Of a stretch of DNA of 64,000 nucleotides, positions 50,292 through 58,538 are shown in pieces (position 1 is the stretch's first letter; each line of letters opens with the position of its first letter). The notes under the pieces are model-generated. The model worked only from the letters and a program-made list of their open reading frames with translations, was not told where the DNA came from and searched no databases. A program made the translations under genes and the position numbers. This DNA comes from Kitasatospora sp. NBC_01250 (GTDB lineage: Bacteria > Actinomycetota > Actinomycetes > Streptomycetales > Streptomycetaceae), in NCBI RefSeq assembly GCF_036226465.1, contig NZ_CP108476.1, positions 1,116,001-1,180,000 on the forward strand. Direction: 5' to 3'.

Positions 50292-51463
50292 GCGAAACTC
50301 CGTGCGTCGTTGGTCGGTTGGTGGCTGGGGGCGGTTCGGCCGATGGTGCGCAGGACCTTGGCGGCGAGCAGGTCGGCTGCCTGGGCGTGGGTGCCGGGGT
50401 CGGCGGCGCGGCTCATGGTGAGCAGGCGGGTGGGGTCGGCGAGCAGTGGTTCGATGAGGGTGGCGAGTGCGTCGCCGGTGCAGGCGTGGTCGGGGAGGAG
50501 GAGGCCGGCGCCGGCGTCGGAGAGGACGCGGGCGTTGTGTGTCTGGTGGTCGTGGGGTGCGTGGGGGTAGGGCACCAGGACGGCGGGCAGGCCCACGCTT
50601 GCGAGTTCGGCGACGGTGGCGGAGCCGGCGCGGCAGATCATCAGGTCGGCGGCGGCGTAGGCGAGGTCCATCCGGTCCAGGTAGGGCACGGCGACGGCCA
50701 TCGGGTTGTCGGCCAGTCGGGTGCGGACCTCGTCGAGTGCGGCCGGGCCGGTCTTGATCAGCAGGCGCAGGTCGCTGCGGTGGCGCCAGCGGGCGGCCAG
50801 TTCGACGGCGGCCTCGGTCAGGCGGGCGGCCCCCAGGCTGCCGCCGTTGAAGACCACCAGCCGCACACCCTCGGGCACCCCGAACCACTGCCGGGCCTGG
50901 GCCCGCAGCGCGCCCCGGTCGAGCCCGGCCACCGCGCCCACCAGCGGCATGCCGACCGTCTCGGCCCGCACGCCGGCCGGCAGGTGCGCGCGGGTGCGGT
51001 CGAAGGCGAGGGCGATGTGCGGGGTGAGCCGGGCCGCGAAGCGGTTCGCCCGCCCGGGCACCGCGTTCGACTCGTGGATCACGCTGGGAAGCCCGGCGAG
51101 CCGGGCCCCCACGATCACCGGCGCACTCGGGTAGCCGCCCATCCCGACCGCCACCTGCGCACCCTGTGCGCGCAGGATCTCCCGGCACTGCCGCCCCGAA
51201 CTCAGCAGCGCGGCGGGCAGCAGGTAGCGGCGCAGACCGAGCGACGCGTCGAACGGGATCATGTCCACCGTGTGCAACCGGTAGCCGGCCTCCGGGATCA
51301 GCCGGGTCTCCAGCCCGCGCTCGGTGCCCACGAACGAGATCACCGCTCTCGGATCGGCCCGCCGCAGCGCCTCGGCCAGGGCCAGGCCCGGATAGATGTG
51401 CCCACCGGTGCCACCGGCTCCGATCACCACCGACAGGGGTCGGTCCTCGTGCTCTGTCCTCAT
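50288..51463 (-). CDS. MurG-like UDP-GlcNAc transferase (accessory copy)
   Basis: 391 aa from the ATG at 51463; the frame runs upstream but reads poorly. GT28 hallmarks: GAGGTGGHIYPGLALAEAL at the N-terminus, GMGGYPSAP, FNGGSLGA near residue 200, and the UDP-GlcNAc site RAGSATVAELASVGLPAVLV with DHQTHNA. This is the MurG pattern, but no dcw genes (ftsW, murC, ftsQ) are present, and the next gene is a sugar 4,6-dehydratase. It is therefore probably a second MurG-type enzyme that acts on another lipid-linked or natural-product acceptor. Confidence 0.9.
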   Translation of the reverse strand: MRTEHEDRPLSVVIGAGGTGGHIYPGLALAEALRRADPRAVISFVGTERGLETRLIPEAGYRLHTVDMIPFDASLGLRRYLLPAALLSSGRQCREILRAQGAQVAVGMGGYPSAPVIVGARLAGLPSVIHESNAVPGRANRFAARLTPHIALAFDRTRAHLPAGVRAETVGMPLVGAVAGLDRGALRAQARQWFGVPEGVRLVVFNGGSLGAARLTEAAVELAARWRHRSDLRLLIKTGPAALDEVRTRLADNPMAVAVPYLDRMDLAYAAADLMICRAGSATVAELASVGLPAVLVPYPHAPHDHQTHNARVLSDAGAGLLLPDHACTGDALATLIEPLLADPTRLLTMSRAADPGTHAQAADLLAAKVLRTIGRTAPSHQPTNDARSFA

Positions 51464-51534
51464 GCCCAGCAGCCTGCTGGGACGGTCTAAGAGAGTTCTC
51501 AGAGCCGGATGACCGGGCCGACCTGCCGAACATT

Positions 51535-51560
51535 CTGACAATCTATGCAAAGATTGTCAG
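51535..51560. promoter_or_regulatory. Perfect TetR operator at the start codon
   Basis: ctgacaatct, atgcaa spacer, agattgtcag: perfect 10-bp arms. It ends one base before the TetR ATG at 51562, so there is no room for a ribosome site and the mRNA may be leaderless, with the operator overlapping the promoter. Confidence 0.8.
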
Positions 51561-51561
51561 T

Positions 51562-52128
51562 ATGTTCGACGACGAGAAGGTCGAGGCGATCCTCGACGCG
51601 GCCTACGACTCCTTCCGGATCCACGGAGTGCGCCGCACGACGATGGACGACATCGCCAAGCGGGCGGGGATGTCCCGACCGGCCGTCTACCAGTACGTCC
51701 GCAACAAGGAGGACGCCTTCCGTCGGCTGGCCGAGCGGATGCTGCGGGAGACCCTGGAGCAGATCCGGGTCGCCCTGGCGACGCCCGGGCCGCCCGCGGA
51801 GCGGCTCGTCGCGGCGCTGAGCCACAAGATCGAGCTGGTCCTGCGGGTGTGGCGGGAGAGCCCGCACGCCGAGGAACTGCTGGGCGAGAGTGCCACCTTG
51901 ACCGCCGAGCTGCTCGGCGACTTCCACGCCGCGCTGCACGCCGAGCTGACCGCCACCATCGGCGCCGAGCTCCCGGACACCGATGCCGGGGAGTTCGCCG
52001 AGCTGCTGCTCGCGCTGGCCCACGGCCTCGAAGTCAGCTCGGCCGATCCCGAGATCCCGCTGCGCCGCCTGCGCCAGGGCGTGAGCCTGCTCGTCGCAGG
52101 CCTGGACAGGTCGCCGCAGCGCCCGTGA
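51562..52128 (+). CDS. TetR-family autoregulator
   Basis: 188 aa. HTH at about residues 6-52 (ILDAAYDSFRIHGVRRTTM, DDIAKRAGMSRPAVYQYVRN), followed by an Ala/Leu-rich C-terminal ligand domain. The start is preceded by a perfect inverted repeat and lacks a Shine-Dalgarno site. It lies 49 bases before an SDR gene in the same direction, so it probably represses itself and that gene. Confidence 0.93.
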   Translation: MFDDEKVEAILDAAYDSFRIHGVRRTTMDDIAKRAGMSRPAVYQYVRNKEDAFRRLAERMLRETLEQIRVALATPGPPAERLVAALSHKIELVLRVWRESPHAEELLGESATLTAELLGDFHAALHAELTATIGAELPDTDAGEFAELLLALAHGLEVSSADPEIPLRRLRQGVSLLVAGLDRSPQRP

Positions 52129-52177
52129 CCCCCGGGCACCCCCGCCCGACCCCCTCTTTCCGGAAGGCAACGACCCC

Positions 52178-52963
52178 ATGGACCTCATCGGCCGCACCGT
52201 CCTGATAACCGGCGCCAGTTCGGGCATCGGCGCCGCGTTCGCCGACGCGTTCGCCGCCCGCGGTGCCCACCTGATCCTGGTGGCCCGTCGCGAGGAGCGC
52301 CTCACCGCGCTGGCCGACACCCTGCGCGCCCGGCACGGCAACGACGCCCGCGTCCTGGTCGCCGACCTCGGCCTGCCGGGCGCCGGCGCGGCCCTGGTCG
52401 CCGAGACCCGGCGGCTGGGCCTTACCGTCGACGTGCTGGTCAACAACGCCGGCTTCGGCTCGCACGGCGACGTCGTCGACACCGAGCCGGAGCGGCTGAC
52501 CGGCCAGATCCAGCTCAACATCACCGCGCTGACCGACCTGACCCGCGGCTACCTGCCGGACATGGTCGAGCGCGGCCACGGCGCCATCGTCAACGTGGCG
52601 AGCGCGGCGGCCTACCAGCCCGTCCCGCACATGGCGGTCTACGCGGCCACCAAGGCCTTCGTCCTCAACTTCACCGAAGCGCTGTGGGCCGAGACCCGGC
52701 ACACCGGCGTCCGCGTCCTGGCCCTGTCGCCGGGCGCCACCGAGACCGAATTCTTCGACGTCGCGGGCGAATCGGCCCGGGTCGGCCGCCAGCAGACGGC
52801 GGCGGCCGTGGTGGCGCGGGCGATGCGCGCCCTGGACCGGCGCACCGGCCCCGGCAGTGTGGTCAGCGGTCTGCCCAACATGGTCACCGCCGCCACCGTG
52901 GGGCTCTTTCCCCGCCGCCTGAGCCTGCTGGTCACCGAACGCCTCACCCGCAGCCGCGCCTAG
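52178..52963 (+). CDS. Short-chain dehydrogenase/reductase
   Basis: 261 aa classical SDR. Cofactor motif TGASSGIG near residue 10, NNAG near residue 90, catalytic Ser in NVASAAAYQ and YxxxK in YAATK near residues 153-157, with SPGATET following. The ARREER segment after beta-2 favours NADP. Substrate unknown; this branch includes acyl-ACP and ketone reductases. GGAAGG precedes the ATG. Likely controlled by the upstream TetR protein. Confidence 0.94.
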   Translation: MDLIGRTVLITGASSGIGAAFADAFAARGAHLILVARREERLTALADTLRARHGNDARVLVADLGLPGAGAALVAETRRLGLTVDVLVNNAGFGSHGDVVDTEPERLTGQIQLNITALTDLTRGYLPDMVERGHGAIVNVASAAAYQPVPHMAVYAATKAFVLNFTEALWAETRHTGVRVLALSPGATETEFFDVAGESARVGRQQTAAAVVARAMRALDRRTGPGSVVSGLPNMVTAATVGLFPRRLSLLVTERLTRSRA

Positions 52964-53073
52964 CGCATCCGGCCCGGGAAGTCGGGGCATAGCCGGGGCC
53001 CGGCCGCTGTTGCAGCGAGGTGTTGCGGCAGGACGGGCCCCGGGATCGGGGCCGCGACGACGAGGAGCTGAGC

Positions 53074-53991
53074 ATGCCGAAGGCAGTGCAGTTCAACGAG
53101 TACGGCGGCATCGAGGTGCTGCAGGTGGTGGAGGTGCCGCTGCCCGAGCCGGCCGAGGGGCAGGTGCTGGTCAGGGTCAGGGCGGCAGGCATCAACCCCG
53201 GTGAGGCCAGGATCCGCACCGGCAGCCTGCACGAACGCTGGCCCGCCACGTTCCCGTCGGGCCAGGGCAGCGACCTGGCGGGGACGGTGGAGAAGCTCGG
53301 CCCCGGGGTGACGGCGTTCGGCGTCGGCGACGAGGTCGCCGGGTTCACCGATCTGCGGGCCAGTCAGGCCGAGTACGTGGTCACCGACGTCCGGGAGTTG
53401 ACGCCCAAGCCGGCCAACGTGCCGTGGCAGGTGGCCGGTTCGCTGTTCGTCGCCGGGACGACGGCCTACGCCGCCGTGCGCTCGGTCTCCCTGCGGCCCG
53501 GCGACACCGTCGCGGTGTCGGGGGCGGCGGGCGGCGTGGGGTCGCTGGTCGTCCAACTGGCCAAGCACGCCGGGGCCGAGGTGATCGGGATCGCCGGGCC
53601 GGCCAACCACGACTGGCTGGCCGCCCACGGCGTCAAGCCGGTCGCCTACGGCGAGGGCCTGGCGCAGCGGCTGCGCGAGGCGGCGGGCCGGATCGACGCG
53701 TTCATCGACACCCACGGCGACGGTTATGTGAAGCTCGCCGTCGAGCTGGGCGTGGCGGTGGACCGGATCGACACCATCATCGACTTCGCCGCCGCCGCGG
53801 AGTACGGGGTGAAGGCCGAGGGCAACGCGCAGGCCAGCAGCGCCGAGGTCGTCGGCGAGCTGGCGGCGCTGGTCGCGGACGGCGCGCTGGAGGTGCCCAT
53901 CGCCGCGGAGTTCCCGCTGGCGGAGGTCCGGGCCGCGTACACGCAGTTGGAGGAGGGACACACCCGGGGCAAGATCGTCCTGATCCCCTGA
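53074..53991 (+). CDS. Zinc-free quinone oxidoreductase-like MDR enzyme
   Basis: 305 aa; ATG with GAGGAGC upstream. MDR fold without zinc ligands: MPKAVQFNEYGGIEVLQVVE, GINPGEARIRTG, GQGSDLAGTVEKLG, and the NADPH loop SGAAGGVGSLVVQLAKHAGA (in parts). These enzymes reduce quinones or enones. Lies 110 bases after the SDR gene, in the same direction, so co-transcription is possible. Confidence 0.93.
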   Translation: MPKAVQFNEYGGIEVLQVVEVPLPEPAEGQVLVRVRAAGINPGEARIRTGSLHERWPATFPSGQGSDLAGTVEKLGPGVTAFGVGDEVAGFTDLRASQAEYVVTDVRELTPKPANVPWQVAGSLFVAGTTAYAAVRSVSLRPGDTVAVSGAAGGVGSLVVQLAKHAGAEVIGIAGPANHDWLAAHGVKPVAYGEGLAQRLREAAGRIDAFIDTHGDGYVKLAVELGVAVDRIDTIIDFAAAAEYGVKAEGNAQASSAEVVGELAALVADGALEVPIAAEFPLAEVRAAYTQLEEGHTRGKIVLIP

Positions 53992-54018
53992 CCGGCGCCG
54001 CCCTCGGGGCAGCACCCG

Positions 54019-54921
54019 TCAGGCACCGTCCGGCAGGGTGAACCGGTAGCCGGCCTCGACGAGTTGGGGCAGGTAGACGCGGAGCGCGTCGACGGTCTGG
54101 GAGCGGTCGCCGTCGCTGCCGGGGGCGGTGATCAGCCCGTCGGTGAGGGCGCCGTCGTGGTTGAGCACGATGGATCCGGTCCTGATGTCGGTGAGCACGC
54201 GCTGGACGATGGTGCCGGCCCCGGGGTTCGACCAGTCCTCGGGGTCCACGTCCCAGCAGACCGAGCGCAGCCCCATCTCGGCGCAGACCGCGTAGGAGTT
54301 GCGGGTGAAGTGCCCGCCGGGCGCACGGAACAGCACGGGCCGCTCGCCGCAGGTGTCCGCGATGATGTCGCTGGTGCGCTGCAGTTCCCGGCGGACCCCG
54401 GCCTTGGACAGCGTGCCGAGGTCGGGGTGGGACCAACTGTGGTTGCCGATCCGGTGGCCCGCGGCCACCACGTCGCGCACGGTGTCGGGGTACCTGCGGA
54501 CGTTCATGCCGATCATGAAGAACGTCGCGGTGACCCCGTACTTGTGCAGGATCTCCAGGACCCGTGGTGTGTCGATCGGGTTGGGCCCGTCGTCGAAGGT
54601 CAGGGCCACCGTCTTCGGGCCGGCGTGCACCATGGTGTCCGCCTCCCCGGCAGCGCCGGCCGGGTCGGCGGGCGGCACGGTGCCGGCCGCGCTCGGCGTG
54701 GGAGCGGGCGCGGGGCTCGCACTCGTGGCCGCCGCGCTCGGGCTCGCCTCGCTCGGCTCGGCGGAGCCGGACGGATCGTCCGAGGCGTCGCCGGTCGCCG
54801 AGGCGAGGGGGGCGGGCGCCCGGGACGCCCTGACGCCGGCCCGGCCGCACGCGCACAGCAGCGTCGCGCAGCCGAAGGTGAGCACCAGACGGCGAGGTGT
54901 GATGATCTGATCAATATTCAT
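54019..54921 (-). CDS. NodB-type polysaccharide deacetylase, probable lipoprotein
   Basis: 300 aa. N-terminal hydrophobic stretch with LLCAC, a possible lipobox around residue 25, followed by a Pro/Ala/Ser-rich linker of about 70 residues. NodB motifs: TFDDGP near residue 108, HSWSHPDL near residues 158-165, RAPGGHFTRN and LNHDGA. The enzyme should de-N-acetylate chitin-like or peptidoglycan glycans on the outer side of the membrane. It lies near a GH18 gene in the same direction (138 bases upstream), which supports an amino-sugar polymer as substrate. Confidence 0.9.
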   Translation of the reverse strand: MNIDQIITPRRLVLTFGCATLLCACGRAGVRASRAPAPLASATGDASDDPSGSAEPSEASPSAAATSASPAPAPTPSAAGTVPPADPAGAAGEADTMVHAGPKTVALTFDDGPNPIDTPRVLEILHKYGVTATFFMIGMNVRRYPDTVRDVVAAGHRIGNHSWSHPDLGTLSKAGVRRELQRTSDIIADTCGERPVLFRAPGGHFTRNSYAVCAEMGLRSVCWDVDPEDWSNPGAGTIVQRVLTDIRTGSIVLNHDGALTDGLITAPGSDGDRSQTVDALRVYLPQLVEAGYRFTLPDGA

Positions 54922-55059
54922 GTCGCTCTGACCTCCAGCGATGCGAATCCCCCTGCCACAGGCCGTCCGGGGGCTCGACGACGCCTGGACGGACGGCCCT
55001 TTCCCGGATCCCTGCCGATCCGAGCTCCCCCTTGACCCGGACAGCTGACCCGGGAACGC

Positions 55060-56283
55060 TCAGTGCCCGACCGGGCCCCGGCACCAGACCATCGGACGCG
55101 ACCAGACGCTCCGGTTCCAGCCGCTCTGGCACTGACCGCCCCACAGGGCGCGCCCGTCCTGCCCGGGCGAGGAGACCGGGGTGCGGCCGACCGGCGGGCC
55201 GAGCGGGCCGCCGCAGGAGACCTGCGCGACGCCGAGGCCGGCGCAGTGCGACGGGCGCCAGTCGGGGGCGGGCCGCGGCCTGGGCCGGGTGAGCAGGTGC
55301 GAGAAGTCGGCCGGCTGCTGGGGGGTGCCGCTGCAGGTGGTGGCGAGCAGGCCGTCGGTCGAGCAGGCCTGGTCGCGGCCCACCGACCAGAAGGCGAGCA
55401 ACTGGATGCCCTTGTCGTTGGCGTAGTTCACCAGGACCCGGGCGTCCTCGGTGGAGAAGACCTCGTTGGTGGCGTCGTTCACGCCGATCATCGGGGTGTT
55501 GCCCTGCATCCCCCACAGTTCGGCCGAGCTCTTCTCCGGCCAGATCTTCACCATCTGCTCGTAGAGCCCGTCGGCGGCGGTGGTGGCGACCCGGCCCATG
55601 TTCAGGTCGGGGCCGTAGTCCATGGTCATGATGTTGACCACGGAGATGGTCACGCCCTGCTTCTTGGCGTTCTGCAGCAGGCGCACCGACTCGGGTGACA
55701 GCCCGTCCGGGTTGACCGGGAGCGTGTAGTGCACGCTCAGGGTGCGGCCGACAGCGGCGTACTCCCGCTGCAGGTCGGCCAGGGCGTGATTGCGGAGGTC
55801 GACCGAGGCGGTGTCGCTCAGCGCGGCGCCCTCGATGTCGAAGTCGACCATGGTCAGGTTGAGCGCGTCGATGACCCGCCGGTAGGCGGCCTTGAGGCTG
55901 TCCACCGAGTCGCAGACCCGGGCGAGTTCGGTGCCGGCACCACCGCCGAAGGAGGTGATGACGTCGCCGCCACCGGCGCGCAGCCGGTTCACGGCAGCCT
56001 GCCAGCCCTCGTTGGTCACGGACGTGGTGCCGTCGAAGGCACCGTTGCAGCCGCCGTCGCTGATCACGAAGGCGAGGGTGAAGTACTGCAGCCCGGTGGC
56101 CTGTTGAGCCTCGGTCAGCGAACTGCCGGGGCGCCAGGTCTCGATGTAGGGGGCGGTGTAGCGGGGCGGGAACCCCGGCCCGGGCTGGGTGGCGGCGGAT
56201 CCGGATAACGGGGTGGCCAGCACGATTCCGGCGGCCAGTGCTAACGGCGCGAGGGCCGAAGCCAGACGGGGAGGGCGGCGCAT
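55060..56283 (-). CDS. Secreted GH18 chitinase-like protein with Cys/Trp-rich tail
   Basis: 407 aa; ATG with GAGGAAAT upstream; signal peptide to about residue 30 (SGSAA). The GH18 barrel is a close relative of the one at 34982-35995: VITSFGGG, TMVDFDIEG near residue 146 (again Thr in place of the first Asp of DxxDxDxE), IMTMDYGP, MQGNTPMIG. From about residue 335 there is a Pro/Arg linker and then about 65 residues with four Cys and several Trp (SHCAGLGVAQVSCGG to VWCRGPVGH). That tail is not a carbohydrate-binding module I know. Likely chitin-related. Confidence 0.87.
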   Translation of the reverse strand: MRRPPRLASALAPLALAAGIVLATPLSGSAATQPGPGFPPRYTAPYIETWRPGSSLTEAQQATGLQYFTLAFVISDGGCNGAFDGTTSVTNEGWQAAVNRLRAGGGDVITSFGGGAGTELARVCDSVDSLKAAYRRVIDALNLTMVDFDIEGAALSDTASVDLRNHALADLQREYAAVGRTLSVHYTLPVNPDGLSPESVRLLQNAKKQGVTISVVNIMTMDYGPDLNMGRVATTAADGLYEQMVKIWPEKSSAELWGMQGNTPMIGVNDATNEVFSTEDARVLVNYANDKGIQLLAFWSVGRDQACSTDGLLATTCSGTPQQPADFSHLLTRPRPRPAPDWRPSHCAGLGVAQVSCGGPLGPPVGRTPVSSPGQDGRALWGGQCQSGWNRSVWSRPMVWCRGPVGH

Positions 56284-56448
56284 GGGATTTCCTCATGGTC
56301 GGACCGGCCGGGGCATCCGGGGGCCCCGGGGGGCCGGTCGGTGTGCCACGGTCGGCGGGTGACGCCCCTTCAGGGGATCGTCAGTACGTTCATCATTAAA
56401 ATGAAGAACCGTCCGGAGCACCGTACGTATGCCTCCCGCCCCCGCGCC

Positions 56449-57399
56449 TCACGAATCGCCGGGCGGTGCCACCAGTTCGCTCGATCGGCCCACGCCGGCG
56501 CCGACGGGACGGGCGCCGTCCGGGTGGCGGGAAGCGGCGGGGGCGCGGGTGAGCGCGACCGCGCCGACCACCAGCAGGCCGCCCACGACGGTGTTCCAGT
56601 GCACCGGTTCGGCGAGCAGCAGGGTGCCCAGCGCGGTGGACCACAGCGGGATGACGTAGGTGACGGTGGCCGCGACCGTGGTGCCCGCCGTGCGGACCAG
56701 GGTCAGGTTGAGGATGTAGGCGACCCCCGTGCCCAGGGCGCCGAGCACCAGCAGGCAGAGCGCCGCACCCGCCCCCGGCCAGTGCGGGGCACCGGCCGCC
56801 GCGGGCGTCACCAGGGCCAACTCGACCGCCGCGCAGCTGATCTGGAGGGTCGCCAGGCTGGTCGCACCGTACGGCAGACCAGTGAGGAAGCGGCGGGTGC
56901 AGGCGAAGCCGGCGCCGTAGCAGCACGCGGCCCCCAGGCAGGCCAGGCTGCCGGCCAGCTCACCGGCCCCGAAGCCCCGCCAGACACCGAGCACCACCAG
57001 CACGCCGGCGAAGCCGAGCCCGAGCCCGGCGGCCCGGCGCGGGCCGGGGCGCTCACCGGTGCCGAGGGTGAACAGCAGCGTGAACAGCGGTGTACAGGCG
57101 TTCCACAGCCCGGCCAGCACCGAGCTGATCCGGGTCTCACCGAGCGGGAAGAGGACGAACGGCACCGCGTTCAGCAGCACCGCCACCGCCGCCGAGTGCG
57201 CCCACACCCGCGGCTCGCGCGGCACCGGCTCGCGGCGCACGGCCAGGATCGTCCAGAGCGCGACCGCCCCCAGCACGCACCGCCACAGGGCCACCCACAG
57301 GGGCGGCACCCCGGCGTCCACCGCCACCTTGATCAGTGCGAGGCTCGCGCCCCAGATCACCGACAGCAGCACGAAACCCGGCCACCACTGCCGCACCAC
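56449..57399 (-). CDS. EamA-family (DMT) transporter
   Basis: 316 aa from a GTG at 57399 with AGAGG eight bases upstream. Ten membrane helices with the two-fold EamA repeat; the first begins FVLLSVIWGASLALIKVAV, the second half FACTRRFLTG. RhaT/YdcZ-like exporters of metabolites. Substrate unknown. Divergent from a LysR gene that probably regulates it. Confidence 0.92.
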   Translation of the reverse strand: MVRQWWPGFVLLSVIWGASLALIKVAVDAGVPPLWVALWRCVLGAVALWTILAVRREPVPREPRVWAHSAAVAVLLNAVPFVLFPLGETRISSVLAGLWNACTPLFTLLFTLGTGERPGPRRAAGLGLGFAGVLVVLGVWRGFGAGELAGSLACLGAACCYGAGFACTRRFLTGLPYGATSLATLQISCAAVELALVTPAAAGAPHWPGAGAALCLLVLGALGTGVAYILNLTLVRTAGTTVAATVTYVIPLWSTALGTLLLAEPVHWNTVVGGLLVVGAVALTRAPAASRHPDGARPVGAGVGRSSELVAPPGDS

Positions 57400-57504
57400 G
57401 CCACCCGCCTCTCCCAGAACCCGTACGAGCTGATGGACACACGGTGCCGGGTGGGGCAATCATGAGTCCAACAAGGACAAGTGCGGACGAGATGAGAGTT
57501 GCTC

Positions 57505-58452
57505 ATGGCCACCGGCGTCAATCTGGCCCAGCTGCGAGCCCTGGTCGCCGTGGCGGAGAGCGGCGGGTTCGGCAGCGCGGCGGACGAGTTGCGGATCAGC
57601 CAGTCCGCCGTCTCGCACGCCGTCGCGGCCCTGGAGCGCGCGGTGGGCGCACCCGTGCTGCACCGCGGCGCACGGGTGCGGCTCACCCCGCTCGGCGAGC
57701 AGTTGCTGCCGCACGCGCGCGCGGCCACCGCCGCCGCCGAGGCCATCGCCACGATCGCCGCCCGCCACCAGGGCGAACCCGTCGGCACCGTACGGCTGGC
57801 CGCACCGACCACCGTCTGCCAGGGGCTGCTGCCCGAGCTGCTCGGCGCCTGGCGGGCCGCCCACCCCCGGGTCACCGTGCGCATCTTCGAGGGCGAGGAC
57901 GACGAGCTGGACGCCTGGCTGGCGAGCGGCACCGCGGACGCCGCCGTGCTGATCGACCCCGAGCCGGCGCCCGCCGGCGCCCTGCCACTGGGTCAGGACT
58001 CCATGCACGCGCTGCTGCGCCGCGACCATCCGCTGGCCCAGCAGCCGGTGGTCGACATCCGGGACCTGGCGGACGACGCCTTCCTGCTCTCCGAGGGCGG
58101 CTGCGAACGCCAGATCCGCGAGATCCACCGGCGGGCCGGCGCCCGGTTCGCCCCCGCCCACCGGATCCGCGACGTGGGCACCCTGATCGGCATGGTGAAC
58201 GCGGGCATCGGCGTCACGGTGATGCCCGCGCTGGCCCACGCGATGCTGCCGCCCGGCTGCGTGCTGGTCCCGCTGGAGCCGCGGCTGGCCCGGCGCCTGG
58301 TCCTCACCGGCCCGGCGAACCGCCCCTGGCACCCGGCCCTCGCCGCCCTGATGGCCACCGCGGCGACCGCCCTCGCACTGCCCGCGACGCAGCGCCCCGC
58401 CACCGGCGCGGCGCGAGCCACCACGCCGGTCGGGGTCGCTGGGTCGGCGTAG
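57505..58452 (+). CDS. LysR-family regulator divergent from EamA transporter
   Basis: 315 aa. HTH: LAQLRALVAVAESGGFGSAADELRISQSAVSHAVAALERAVG (residues 7-48, in parts), then a long effector domain. Divergent from the transporter, whose promoter lies in the 105-base gap. Effector unknown. Confidence 0.93.
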   Translation: MATGVNLAQLRALVAVAESGGFGSAADELRISQSAVSHAVAALERAVGAPVLHRGARVRLTPLGEQLLPHARAATAAAEAIATIAARHQGEPVGTVRLAAPTTVCQGLLPELLGAWRAAHPRVTVRIFEGEDDELDAWLASGTADAAVLIDPEPAPAGALPLGQDSMHALLRRDHPLAQQPVVDIRDLADDAFLLSEGGCERQIREIHRRAGARFAPAHRIRDVGTLIGMVNAGIGVTVMPALAHAMLPPGCVLVPLEPRLARRLVLTGPANRPWHPALAALMATAATALALPATQRPATGAARATTPVGVAGSA

Positions 58453-58538
58453 TGCGCGGTGGCCAGCGGATGCGGCCGGTGGTGCTCCCCCATCGAATGG
58501 AGGTGACTTGACGCCCCCAGATGGTGAGGAGCACCCTC

